64,000 bases of DNA, taken from Crossiella sp. S99.2 (GTDB lineage: Bacteria; Actinomycetota; Actinomycetes; Mycobacteriales; Pseudonocardiaceae). Both the position numbers and the translations under genes were made by a program. This document shows, piece by piece, positions 43,055-51,470 of this stretch (the first letter of the stretch is position 1; every line of letters begins with the position of its first letter). The notes beneath the pieces were generated by a model. That model was not told the origin of the DNA. It ran no database searches and saw only the letters and a program-made list of their open reading frames with translations. The stretch covers positions 1 through 64,000 of the forward strand of contig NZ_JALMDK010000024.1 in the NCBI RefSeq assembly GCF_023094165.1. Direction: 5' to 3'.

Positions 43055-43665
43055 CGGATCCGGCTGCCCAGGTAGTCCCGGACCAGCGCCTTGGCCTCGG
43101 CGACCACCCTCGGGTCGCCGTCGGGGTCGTGCCGGAAAGCCAGGTGCAGCACCGCGTCCGCGGCCTCGATGGCCACCGCCATGGGCAGCTGGACTTCGCT
43201 GAGCGGAAGCCCGAACCGCTCGGTGATCAGCTGCGCCAGCCGGTCGGCGATCACCGTGTTGTTGTCCTTGCCGTCATCGAGCAGCCGCACGTCCACCGCG
43301 TCGCCGAAGTGCACCTTGCGGAAGCCGGGCACCTCGCGGTGCATGGCGATGTAGACGTCGAAGGCCCGGTCCACCACATCCCACCAGTGCGCCAGCTCGA
43401 CCTCGGCCAGGCGTTCGAGCACCTTGCTGAGGAAGCGGTCCAGGTTGCGCATGGTCAGCGCCTGCACCACGGCCCGCTTGTCCGGGAAGAACTGGTAGAG
43501 CGAGCCGACCGCGACGCCGGCGCGTTCGGCGATCAGGGTGGTGGTGACCCCGTCATAGCCCAGTTCGGCGACCAGTTCGGCGCAGGCGTCCAGCATCCGT
43601 TCGACCCGCTGCGCGCTGCGCTGCTGGACCGGGCGGCGCCGGAGCGGGGTGAGATCTGCTGACAC
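43051..43665 (-). CDS. TetR/AcrR family transcriptional regulator
   Basis: 204 residues. The N-terminal HTH (about 20-65) reads LVAELGYDGVTTTLIAERAG then VGSLYQFFPDKRAVVQAL, the standard TetR recognition helix. The C-terminal ligand domain is all-helical. It is divergent from the beta-glucosidase gene, with a 17-bp imperfect palindrome in the 129-base gap, so it most likely represses the glucosidase-MFS cluster and itself. Confidence 0.92.
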   Translation of the reverse strand: MSADLTPLRRRPVQQRSAQRVERMLDACAELVAELGYDGVTTTLIAERAGVAVGSLYQFFPDKRAVVQALTMRNLDRFLSKVLERLAEVELAHWWDVVDRAFDVYIAMHREVPGFRKVHFGDAVDVRLLDDGKDNNTVIADRLAQLITERFGLPLSEVQLPMAVAIEAADAVLHLAFRHDPDGDPRVVAEAKALVRDYLGSRIR

Positions 43666-43754
43666 GGGCGGCTCCCTGGGGCATTCGGCGGCGGACAGGC
43701 GTCCATTCTGGCGTGATCGACAGCGATGCTCTTTCGTGTGAACCGCGACACGCC

Positions 43755-43776
43755 TAAGATGCGAATCGGATTCACA
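43755..43776 (+). promoter_or_regulatory. Candidate TetR operator overlapping a -10 element
   Basis: TGCGAATC-G-GATTCACA (43760-43776) is a 17-bp palindrome with one mismatch; its core GAATCGGATTC is perfect. It directly abuts TAAGAT (43755-43760), a good -10 hexamer for the rightward glucosidase gene. Confidence 0.55.
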
Positions 43777-43794
43777 TTAGCCTGAGGAGGCTCG

Positions 43795-45099
43795 GTGACC
43801 TTTCCCGATGGCTTCGTGTGGGGGGTTGCCACCTCCGCGTACCAGATCGAGGGTGCCGTAACCGCGGGCGGCCGTGGGCTCTCCACCTGGGACACCTTCA
43901 GTGCGACGGCCGGAAAAACCCGGTCGGGTGAGACCGGCGAGGTGGCCTGCGACCACTACCACCGGTATCCGGAGGACATCGCGCTCATGCGCGAGCTGGG
44001 CCTGGACAGCTACCGGTTCTCCTTCGCCTGGCCGCGGATCCAGCCGGACGGGCGCACGCTCAGCCGGGAGGGCCTCGGCTTCTACGACCGGCTGATCGAC
44101 ACCTTGTGCGATCACGGCATCGCGCCGATGGCCACGCTCTACCACTGGGACACCCCGCAGGTGCTTGAGGACGAGGGCGGCTGGCTCAACCGGGACATCG
44201 CCGCCCGCTTCGCCGACTACGCCGCGGTGCTGGCCGATGCCTTCGCCGACCGGGTCGCGATGTGGGTGCCACTCAACGAGCCCGCGATGATCACGTTGCT
44301 GGGCTATGGCATGGGCCAGCACGCGCCCGGCCAGACCCTGCTCTTCGACGCGCTGCCCACCGCACACCACCAGCTGCTCGCGCACGGGCTCGCGGTGCGG
44401 GCGCTGCGCGCGGGCGGGGCGAACTCGATCGGCACCGCGAACAACCACACCCCGGTCTGGGCCGCGGACGACCGTCCGGAGACGCTGGCCGCGGCCGCCG
44501 CCTACGACGCCCTGCACAACGGCCTGTTCGCCGACCCGATCCTGCTCGGCACCGTGCCGGAACACCTGCCAGGGCTGGAAATCCCGGCCGAGGACCTGCG
44601 GATCATCAGTGAGCCGCTCGACTTCTACGGGGTCAACTACTACAACCCCACCCGGATCGGCGCCCCCTCCGAGGGCAACCCGCTGCCCTTCGACCTGGGC
44701 GACATCCCCGAGCACCCGGCCACGCTGATGGGCTCGCCGATCGTGCCGGACGGGTTGCGCGAACTGCTCGTCCAGCTGCGGAAGCGGTACGACACCGCGC
44801 TGCCGCCGGTCTACATCACCGAGAACGGCGCGAGCTTCGCCGAGGACCTGGTCGACGGCCAGGTGCACGACCAGCCGCGGATCGACTTCCTGACCGGGCA
44901 CCTGGCCGCGCTGTCCCAGGCCATCGAGGCCGGGGTGGACGTGCGCGGTTATTACGTGTGGAGCCTGCTGGACAACTTCGAGTGGGCCGAGGGCTACGGC
45001 CAGCCGTTCGGGCTGGTGCACGTGGACTTCGCCACCCAGCAGCGCACCCGCAAGGACTCCTTCCACTGGCTGCGGGAGCAGCTCGGGAAGCGGGGATGA
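43795..45099 (+). CDS. Glycoside hydrolase family 1 beta-glucosidase
   Basis: 434 residues, cytosolic, hydrolysing beta-glucosides such as cellobiose. Catalytic acid/base Glu162 lies in PLNEPAMI and nucleophile Glu343 in YITENGASF. FVWGVATSAYQIEGA is the family N-terminus, and WSLLDNFEWAEGY the substrate-site signature near the C-terminus. It is slightly shorter than average but complete. GTG start after GAGGAGG. Its stop overlaps the first MFS gene by four bases, which suggests uptake followed by intracellular cleavage of a beta-glucoside. Confidence 0.95.
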   Translation: MTFPDGFVWGVATSAYQIEGAVTAGGRGLSTWDTFSATAGKTRSGETGEVACDHYHRYPEDIALMRELGLDSYRFSFAWPRIQPDGRTLSREGLGFYDRLIDTLCDHGIAPMATLYHWDTPQVLEDEGGWLNRDIAARFADYAAVLADAFADRVAMWVPLNEPAMITLLGYGMGQHAPGQTLLFDALPTAHHQLLAHGLAVRALRAGGANSIGTANNHTPVWAADDRPETLAAAAAYDALHNGLFADPILLGTVPEHLPGLEIPAEDLRIISEPLDFYGVNYYNPTRIGAPSEGNPLPFDLGDIPEHPATLMGSPIVPDGLRELLVQLRKRYDTALPPVYITENGASFAEDLVDGQVHDQPRIDFLTGHLAALSQAIEAGVDVRGYYVWSLLDNFEWAEGYGQPFGLVHVDFATQQRTRKDSFHWLREQLGKRG

Positions 45100-46313
45100 C
45101 CACGCTCGCGCCCCGGCGGCGGGTCGGCGGCGGCTGGATCGGCCTGCTCACCCTGGCCAACGTCGGGGTGTGGGCGGCCTTTTTCGGACCGCTCAACCTG
45201 CTGCTCGGCCAGCAGGCCGCGCTGTTTTCGCCTGACCACAAGGAAACCGTGCTCGCGCTGGTCACCGGCCTTGGCGCGGCGGTGTCGGTGGTGGCCAACC
45301 CACTGGCCGGGGCACTGTCCGACCGCACCAGGGGGCGGTTCGGGCGACGGCACCCGTGGACCGTGGGTGGCGCGCTGGCCGGCGCCGCCGCGCTCGTCCT
45401 GCTCGCCGGCGCGAACAGCGTGCTGACCATGGCGATCGGCTGGTGCCTGGTGCAGGCCGCGGTGAACGTGGCGCTGGCCGCGCTGACCGCCGAGGTGCCC
45501 GACCACGTGCCGGTGGATCAGCGTGGCGTGGTCGGCGGCTGGGTCGGCCTGGCCCAGATGCTGGGCGTGCTCGGCGGCACCGCGCTGGCCACCGCGATCG
45601 GCGGGATCCAATGGGGTTACCTCGGATGTGCGACGTTGCTCGTCGCCGCGGTGCTGCCGTTCGTCGTGCGCAGCCGGGATCCCGGCGTGGCGCCGGAGCC
45701 TGGAGTTCGGCCGGGCCGAACTCTGGCCCGGTTCTGGGTCTCGCCGCGGGCGCACCCGGACTTCGCCTGGGCCTGGCTGACCCGGTTCCTGCTCAACCTC
45801 GGCAACGCCTTCGGCACCCTCTACCTGCTGTTCTTCCTCACCGACGCGGTCCGGCACCCCGATCCGAGCACCGGCGTGCTGATCCTGACCTCGATCTACG
45901 GGGTGAGCATGGTGGCCACCACGGTGCTGGCCGGCCGTTGGTCGGACCGGGTGGGGCGACGAAAGGTCTTCGTCACCGCGGCCTCGGTGGTGATGGCCGC
46001 CGCGCTGGCGGTGCTGGTGCTCTGGCCGGTGTGGCCCGCGGTGCTCCTCGGCACCGTGGTGCTGGGCCTGGGCTTCGGCGTCTACACCTCGGTGGACTTC
46101 GCCCTGCTCACCGAGGTGTTGCCGGCCGCGGAGGACCGGGCCAAGGACCTCGGCATGATCAACATCGCCTCGGCGCTGCCGCAGGTGCTGGCCCCGGCGG
46201 TGGCCGCGCCCGTGCTGGCCTACCTGGGCGGCTACCCCGCCCTGTACGGGCTGGCAGCCCTGGTGACTCTGGTCGGCGGGCTACTGGTGAGCCGGATCCG
46301 CGGCGTGGCGTGA
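45096..46313 (+). CDS. MFS transporter 1 of 3
   Basis: 405 residues, about 12 membrane helices. Motif A between helices 2 and 3 reads ALSDRTRGRFGRRHPWT, the repeat motif after helix 8 is RWSDRVGRRKVFV, and AEDRAKDLGMINIASALPQV lies before the last helices. The helix layout and motifs resemble sugar-type major facilitator carriers. It is coupled to the beta-glucosidase by a four-base overlap. The substrate is inferred only from context. Confidence 0.88.
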   Translation: MTTLAPRRRVGGGWIGLLTLANVGVWAAFFGPLNLLLGQQAALFSPDHKETVLALVTGLGAAVSVVANPLAGALSDRTRGRFGRRHPWTVGGALAGAAALVLLAGANSVLTMAIGWCLVQAAVNVALAALTAEVPDHVPVDQRGVVGGWVGLAQMLGVLGGTALATAIGGIQWGYLGCATLLVAAVLPFVVRSRDPGVAPEPGVRPGRTLARFWVSPRAHPDFAWAWLTRFLLNLGNAFGTLYLLFFLTDAVRHPDPSTGVLILTSIYGVSMVATTVLAGRWSDRVGRRKVFVTAASVVMAAALAVLVLWPVWPAVLLGTVVLGLGFGVYTSVDFALLTEVLPAAEDRAKDLGMINIASALPQVLAPAVAAPVLAYLGGYPALYGLAALVTLVGGLLVSRIRGVA

Positions 46314-46427
46314 CAACCAGGTAACCATTCTGCCCCTCCCACTACAGATTCCTTGTTCTGCCTGTTCACAAGCCTGGTGGACTCTTACTGTGCCCCGGTC
46401 AGCGCAGTCAGTACTGGGGGGCCACCC

Positions 46428-47657
46428 ATGACAATCACCGCACCGGAACGATTGCTGGAACCCGATCGCCGGGTCGGTCCGGTCTGGATCGGCTCGCTCA
46501 CCGCGGCCACGCTCGGCATGTGGATCGTCTACTTCGGACCGACCGTGCTGTTGCTGCCGATCCAGGCCGCGCACGCCGCGCCGGAGGACAAGGAGAACAG
46601 CCTCGGGCTGATCACCGGGGTGGGCGCGCTGGTGCTGATGGTCGCGCACATCCTCTTCGGCCTGGCCTCCGACCGCACCACCTCCAGATTCGGCCCGCGC
46701 AAGCCGTGGATCGTCGGCGGCGTGGCCGTCTCCACGGTCAGCATGCTGCTGCTCAGCCAGCAGGACACGGTCACCGGCCTGCTGGTGGGCTGGTGCCTGG
46801 TGCAGCTCGGCTCGGCCGCGATCTTCTGCGGACTGCTCGCCGCCATGCCCGACCACGTGCCCAGCAGCCAGCGCGGCCTGATCAGCGGACTGGTCGGGCT
46901 GGCCCAGGCCGGCGGTTCGCTGGTCGGCAGCATGGTCATCTCGATCACCACCGACCCGCTCACCGGCTACGGGCTCTGCGCGGTGCTGCAGATCCTGGCC
47001 GTGCTGCCGTTCCTGCTGCTCAACCGGGACCCGGTGCTGCCGCCGGGACGCCGTCCGGTGCTGCGGTCGCTGTGGATCTCCCCGCGCAGGCACCGCGACT
47101 TCATGTGGGCCATCGCCAGCCAGTTTCTGATCACCATCAGCTTCGTGCTGGGCAGCCTCTACACGCTGTTCTACCTCGCCGACGTGATCAAGTACGAGGA
47201 CCCGGTGGCCGGCACCGCGACGGTCTCCATCATCACCACCGTCGGCACCCTGTGCGCGGCCGCCGTCTTCGGCCACATCTCCGACCGGCTCGGCAAGCGC
47301 AAGATCTTCGCGGTGGTGGCCGGGGTGATCATGGCGGTGTCCGCGGGGATGCTGGTGGTCAACCCGACCTGGGAGCTGTTCCTGCTCAGTTCGGTGCTGC
47401 TCGGCGTCGGCCTCGGCATGGCCAACTCGGTGGACCTGGCCATTGCCAGCGAGGTGCTGCCCAGCGCGGACGACCGGGCCAAGGACCTGGGCGTGAACAA
47501 CATCAGCAAGTCGTTGCCCCAGTTCATCGCGCCTGCGATGGCGGCGCCGCTGCTCACCGGCGCGGACGGCTCCGGCTACTCGATGATCTTCCTGATGGCC
47601 GCGGTGTGCGCGCTGCTCGGCGGGCTGCTCACTCTCAAGATTCGAACTGTCAGGTAG
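46428..47657 (+). CDS. MFS transporter 2 of 3
   Basis: 409 residues, 12 helices. Clear paralogue of its neighbours: ASDRTTSRFGPRKPWI in motif A, ISDRLGKRKIFAV in the central loop and ADDRAKDLGVNNISKSLPQF. The start at 46428 (TITAPERL) follows GGGGGG; an earlier in-frame ATG at 46353 gives an unlikely Cys-containing leader. The 114-base gap before it could hold its own promoter. Confidence 0.87.
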   Translation: MTITAPERLLEPDRRVGPVWIGSLTAATLGMWIVYFGPTVLLLPIQAAHAAPEDKENSLGLITGVGALVLMVAHILFGLASDRTTSRFGPRKPWIVGGVAVSTVSMLLLSQQDTVTGLLVGWCLVQLGSAAIFCGLLAAMPDHVPSSQRGLISGLVGLAQAGGSLVGSMVISITTDPLTGYGLCAVLQILAVLPFLLLNRDPVLPPGRRPVLRSLWISPRRHRDFMWAIASQFLITISFVLGSLYTLFYLADVIKYEDPVAGTATVSIITTVGTLCAAAVFGHISDRLGKRKIFAVVAGVIMAVSAGMLVVNPTWELFLLSSVLLGVGLGMANSVDLAIASEVLPSADDRAKDLGVNNISKSLPQFIAPAMAAPLLTGADGSGYSMIFLMAAVCALLGGLLTLKIRTVR

Positions 47658-47704
47658 CGGAAGATGGCTGTCCGTGTCGAGGCGGGCTCGTTAGCGTCGC
47701 CGGC

Positions 47705-48946
47705 ATGACGATGACGGTGCCGGACGCGTTGGCCGAACCGGTCGAGCGGGTGCGCGGTGGCTGGATCGCCGCGCTCACCCTGGCCGTGCTCGGGGTGTGG
47801 GCGGTTCACTTCGGGCCGGTGCAGGTGCTGCTGCTGGTGCAGGCCCAGCAGTTCGCGCCGGCGGACAAGCAGGCGTTGTTCGGACTGACCGCGGCGGTCG
47901 GCGGGGTGGTCAGCATGGTCACCACCATCCTGGTCGGCTTCGCCTCCGACCGGACCGGTTCCCGGTTCGGCAGGCGGCGGCCGTGGGTGGTGGCCGGGGC
48001 CGGGCTCGGCGCGCTCAGCCTGGCGCTGCTCGGCCTGGCCGAGGGTCCGGTACTGATGATCGTGGCCTGGTGCGGGGTGCAGATCGCCTTCGGCGGCATG
48101 CTCGCCGCGCTGCTGGCCTCGATCTCCGACCGGGTGCCGGTGTCCCAGCGCGGGCTGGTCGGCGGCTGGGTCGGCTTCGGCCAGACCGTCGGCGCCCTGG
48201 TCGGCGTGCTGCTGGTGAACGTGGTCAAACCGGCCACGCCCGGCTACTTCGCGCTGGCCGGTCTGCTGCTGGTCTGCGCGATCCCGTTCGCACTGCGCAC
48301 CACCGAGGCGGTGCTCCGCCCGGAGCAGCGGCCGGCCGGCGGGCTCGGCCAGATGCTGCGCGGGTTCTACGTCTCACCGCGGCGGCACCCGGACTTCGCC
48401 TGGGCGATGCTCAACCGGCTGCTGATGAACCTCGGCTTCGTGCTGGCCACCCTCTACACGCTCTACATCCTGCAGGACGCGATCCGCAGGCCGGACTCGC
48501 ACGCGGACCTGTTGCTGCTCAACGTGCTGAACGCGGTGATCATGGTGCCGGCCGCGGTGTACTTCGGCGGCCTGTCCGACCGCAGGGGCGGGCGGCGCAG
48601 GTTCATCTTCTGGGCCGGGCTGGCGGTCGCGGTGTCCTCGATCGTCCTGGTCCCACTGCTGAACTGGCCGATGATGCTGGTCAGCTCGGTGATCCTGGCC
48701 GCAGCCTTCGGCGCCTACCTCGCGGTGTCCACCGCCCTGGTCACCGAGGTGCTGCCGACCGCGCAGGACCGGGCCAAGGACCTCGGCATCGTCAACCTCA
48801 CCCACGGCCTGCCGCAGGTGCTGGCCCCGCTGCTGGCCACGCCGATCATCACCGGGTTCGGCGGCTACCCCGCGTTGTTCGTGGTTTCCGCCGCGCTGAC
48901 GTTGATCGGCTCATTCCTGATCTTCAAAATTCGCGCGGTGGCCTGA
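47705..48946 (+). CDS. MFS transporter 3 of 3
   Basis: 413 residues, 12 helices, third paralogue: ASDRTGSRFGRRRPWV in motif A, LSDRRGGRRRFI in the central loop and AQDRAKDLGIVNLTHGLPQV. The start ATG is at 47705; a second ATG six bases later is possible. A hairpin terminator lies 40 bases after the stop. Confidence 0.87.
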   Translation: MTMTVPDALAEPVERVRGGWIAALTLAVLGVWAVHFGPVQVLLLVQAQQFAPADKQALFGLTAAVGGVVSMVTTILVGFASDRTGSRFGRRRPWVVAGAGLGALSLALLGLAEGPVLMIVAWCGVQIAFGGMLAALLASISDRVPVSQRGLVGGWVGFGQTVGALVGVLLVNVVKPATPGYFALAGLLLVCAIPFALRTTEAVLRPEQRPAGGLGQMLRGFYVSPRRHPDFAWAMLNRLLMNLGFVLATLYTLYILQDAIRRPDSHADLLLLNVLNAVIMVPAAVYFGGLSDRRGGRRRFIFWAGLAVAVSSIVLVPLLNWPMMLVSSVILAAAFGAYLAVSTALVTEVLPTAQDRAKDLGIVNLTHGLPQVLAPLLATPIITGFGGYPALFVVSAALTLIGSFLIFKIRAVA

Positions 48947-48985
48947 CAACTTTCACTCAAAAGAGCGAAAGTCCGGAAATTCGAA

Positions 48986-49030
48986 ACCCCTCGGATGGTC
49001 TGCGCGGGAGGGGCAGACCACCCGAGGGGT
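48986..49030 (+). terminator. Terminator of the glucosidase-MFS cluster
   Basis: Arms 48986-49003 and 49013-49030 pair over 17 positions with one mismatch. There is no long T-run. Confidence 0.75.
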
Positions 49031-49249
49031 GGCTTTGGAATCCGCGGACCGGTGCCGGTCGGGGGGAGGGGAGTGCTACAGCACCGGCCCGCGGAAGTCT
49101 TTGTTTAGTTTTCAATTTGAGCTGGCACGGCGGTCCGGCCCGGAGCGGTCGGGGGTTCGCCCGGCCCGGACCACCGGCCACATGACGGCTGCCGCGGCTG
49201 ACCCGGTTCGGGGAAGAGCCCGAGGGCCGCGAGAGACGTCAGTCCCGGG
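49031..49249. other. Gap with no supported gene
   Basis: Between the MFS terminator and the end of the leftward small gene at 49250 I see no coding signal. There is a short AT-rich stretch (TTTGTTTAGTTTTCAATTTG, 49101-49120). Confidence 0.4.
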
Positions 49250-49567
49250 TCAGGACACCTTCGCGGAACGAAGATGCCTGGCCGGACGTGGAGCGAGGCC
49301 ACCGGCCACGAGGTGTTCATACGCCGCGCGCCACACCGAACACGGTGCCTTCTGCTGGCGCCAGCGGGTCGAACACTCGGGGCAGTTGCCGCGGTCATCG
49401 GGTTCGTGAGCAGCGAGCATCGCGCGCCAGCCCTCAGTGAGCCTGGGCAGCTCGGAACGCGCGACGGACAGCAGGGACGGGGCGTCAGCGCGGTTGGCCA
49501 GCTCGGTAAGCATGTCGAGCCGTTCCCAGACCGCGTTGCGCAGCACCTGACCCAGAATCTCGTCCAC
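49250..49567 (-). CDS. Small Cys-containing hypothetical protein
   Basis: 105 residues. An N-terminal helical half (MDEILGQVLRNAVWERLDML) is followed by NCPECSTRWRQQKAPCSVWR, in which three cysteines (CPEC and PC) could bind a metal or act in redox chemistry. Proteins of this design occur in many actinomycetes, but I know no function. It follows the 90-residue gene by 12 bases, and both diverge from the HTH-TPR regulator. Confidence 0.75.
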   Translation of the reverse strand: MDEILGQVLRNAVWERLDMLTELANRADAPSLLSVARSELPRLTEGWRAMLAAHEPDDRGNCPECSTRWRQQKAPCSVWRAAYEHLVAGGLAPRPARHLRSAKVS

Positions 49568-49579
49568 CTGACGTCACCG

Positions 49580-49852
49580 TCACCTTCCCGCCTGGTCGGC
49601 GGCCTCGCGCAGAGCTGTCTTGAGCTGGCCAACCTGTCCAGCCGACAGCACTGCGGTCTCGCCGGGAGGCCCGACGAGGAGAACCCTGTCTCGGTCAACG
49701 AGCACGGTCAGGAACTGACGCCGGTTCACCGAGTCGCGGCAGCTGACTCGCCACCACCGCCGGTCGCCCGTGCTCTGCCACGGCGCCGGGAGCTGCCCAA
49801 TGGGGGCTGCTCCGTCGCCGGTGGCAACGCTGGGTGACTCGGTCAACGCCAC
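49580..49852 (-). CDS. Small hypothetical protein
   Basis: 90 residues. The core RRWWRVSCRDSVNRRQFLTV, then LLVGPPGETAVLSAGQVGQL, looks like a small beta-rich fold with a C-terminal helix. The GTG at 49852 is chosen because GGAGGGAAG lies eight bases upstream; the frame is open upstream but non-conserved. It is probably co-transcribed with the Cys-containing gene and divergent from the HTH-TPR regulator. The function is unknown. Confidence 0.75.
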   Translation of the reverse strand: MALTESPSVATGDGAAPIGQLPAPWQSTGDRRWWRVSCRDSVNRRQFLTVLVDRDRVLLVGPPGETAVLSAGQVGQLKTALREAADQAGR

Positions 49853-50068
49853 GGTTCCGACTTCCCTCCGTGCTCGATCCCTTACCGAAACTAAGATTGG
49901 GCCGAGTCGAACCAGAACGGGGAGTTTCAGCGCCGATCGGTGTAAGTGACACGGTGAGCGGTAGGCCAAGTTCAGTCGGGCCGATCAGCCTCACCGATGG
50001 GGACTTCACCACCGCCGGGAACTGCCCTTACTCTGCGGTTGACGCCCAGCGGACCGTAAGGGGGCGCA

Positions 50069-51469
50069 ATGGACACCATCGGATCCCAGCCACCGCTCGT
50101 TACTCCAGACACGTGGGAGCAACGGGAGATGCGGGACGCCTTGGCAGCCCGGGACATCAGCACGGTGTACCGGCTTCTTCGCCGAGTGGGGGTGTCACAG
50201 CGCCAGATCGCGGCCAGCACCGGGCAGTCACAGTCAGAGGTGTCGGAGATCCTCAAGGGCCGCCAGGTCATGGCATATGACGTGCTTGCCCGGATCGCTG
50301 ACGGGCTCCAAGTTCCGCGTGGCTACATGGGCCTCGCCTACGACGGAGCCACCGCAGTCCGGGTGGTCGGCATCGCCGACGACCCCTTGTCCGAGGAGGA
50401 TGAGTCGGTGAAGCGGAGGAGGTTCCTTCAGCACGCCGCTTCGGTGACCATGGGGGTGGTGAGCATGCCCGGGGATCCCGGGCAGTGGATCACTTCCGTG
50501 GCACAGACCCCGGCCAGGGAGAAGATCGGCAAGACCGATGTGATGCAGGTCGAGGCCGCGACCAAGGCATTGCGCGCACTGGACTACCAGTACGGCGGCG
50601 GCACCTGCCGGGACGCGGTGATCGCCCAGCTGTCCTGGGCCGAGCAGCTGTTGCGCGCGGACGCGATCGACCCGGTGCGCCGCCGATTGCGGCTGGCCCT
50701 GGCCGATCTGCACAGCCTGGCCGGCTGGACCTCGTTCGACACCGGCATGCTGGACCCGGCGCGCAACCACTTCGGCAAGGCGCTGGAATACGCCAAGCAG
50801 TGCGAGAAGAACGACCTGGTGGCCAACATCCTGTACCGGATGGGCCGGGTCTACCTGCACTACGACGAGCCCAACGACGCGCTCAAGCTGTTCCAGCTGG
50901 GCCAGCTCGCCGCGCAGGATTCCGGTTCCGCGCTGACGGTGGCCGTGCTGTGCGCCAACGAAGCCTGGGCCTACGCGATGATGGGCATGCGCGAGCAGGC
51001 GATGAAGATGGTCGGCCGGACCAAGGACGAGTTCGCCCGCGCCGACTTCGACCACGCGCCGGAGTGGGTGCGCTTCTTCACCGTCAACGACCTGCACGGG
51101 ATGATCGGCTCGGTGCACCACTCGCTGGCAGGCAACGACGACTTTCGGGCCAAGCACGCGCCGCTGGCAGTGGCCGAGCTGGTCAAGTGCACCCAGGGCT
51201 ACGAGTCGGACATGAAGCGGACGCACGTGTTCGGGCTGAGCATGCTGGCGGCCAACCACATCCGCTCCGGCGATGTCGGCGAGGGCCTGCGAGTCGGCCG
51301 GGTCGCCTACTCCATGGGCGAGGGCGTGAACTCGGTCCGGGTGGCCGACCGCATGATCGACATCCAGCAGGAATCGGAGCGGTACAAGCACATCGCCGAG
51401 GCCAAGGACCTGGCCGAGGAGGTCCGCCAGTTTCGGATTCGTACCGGATCCCCGCAGAAACGACCATGA
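50069..51469 (+). CDS. HTH (XRE-type) regulator with TPR-like helical C-terminus
   Basis: 466 residues. The HTH at about 33-85 reads VYRLLRRVGVSQRQIAASTG, then SQSEVSEILKGRQVMAYDVL, a Cro/C1-type fold. Residues ~150-450 are helical repeats of TPR type (NDLVANILYRMGRVYLHYDE, then DALKLFQLGQLAAQ), which usually bind peptides or small signals. There is no membrane helix and no DUF5753 domain, so it is not the common DUF397-partner regulator. The next gene starts one base after its stop. Confidence 0.85.
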   Translation: MDTIGSQPPLVTPDTWEQREMRDALAARDISTVYRLLRRVGVSQRQIAASTGQSQSEVSEILKGRQVMAYDVLARIADGLQVPRGYMGLAYDGATAVRVVGIADDPLSEEDESVKRRRFLQHAASVTMGVVSMPGDPGQWITSVAQTPAREKIGKTDVMQVEAATKALRALDYQYGGGTCRDAVIAQLSWAEQLLRADAIDPVRRRLRLALADLHSLAGWTSFDTGMLDPARNHFGKALEYAKQCEKNDLVANILYRMGRVYLHYDEPNDALKLFQLGQLAAQDSGSALTVAVLCANEAWAYAMMGMREQAMKMVGRTKDEFARADFDHAPEWVRFFTVNDLHGMIGSVHHSLAGNDDFRAKHAPLAVAELVKCTQGYESDMKRTHVFGLSMLAANHIRSGDVGEGLRVGRVAYSMGEGVNSVRVADRMIDIQQESERYKHIAEAKDLAEEVRQFRIRTGSPQKRP

Positions 51470-51470
51470 C

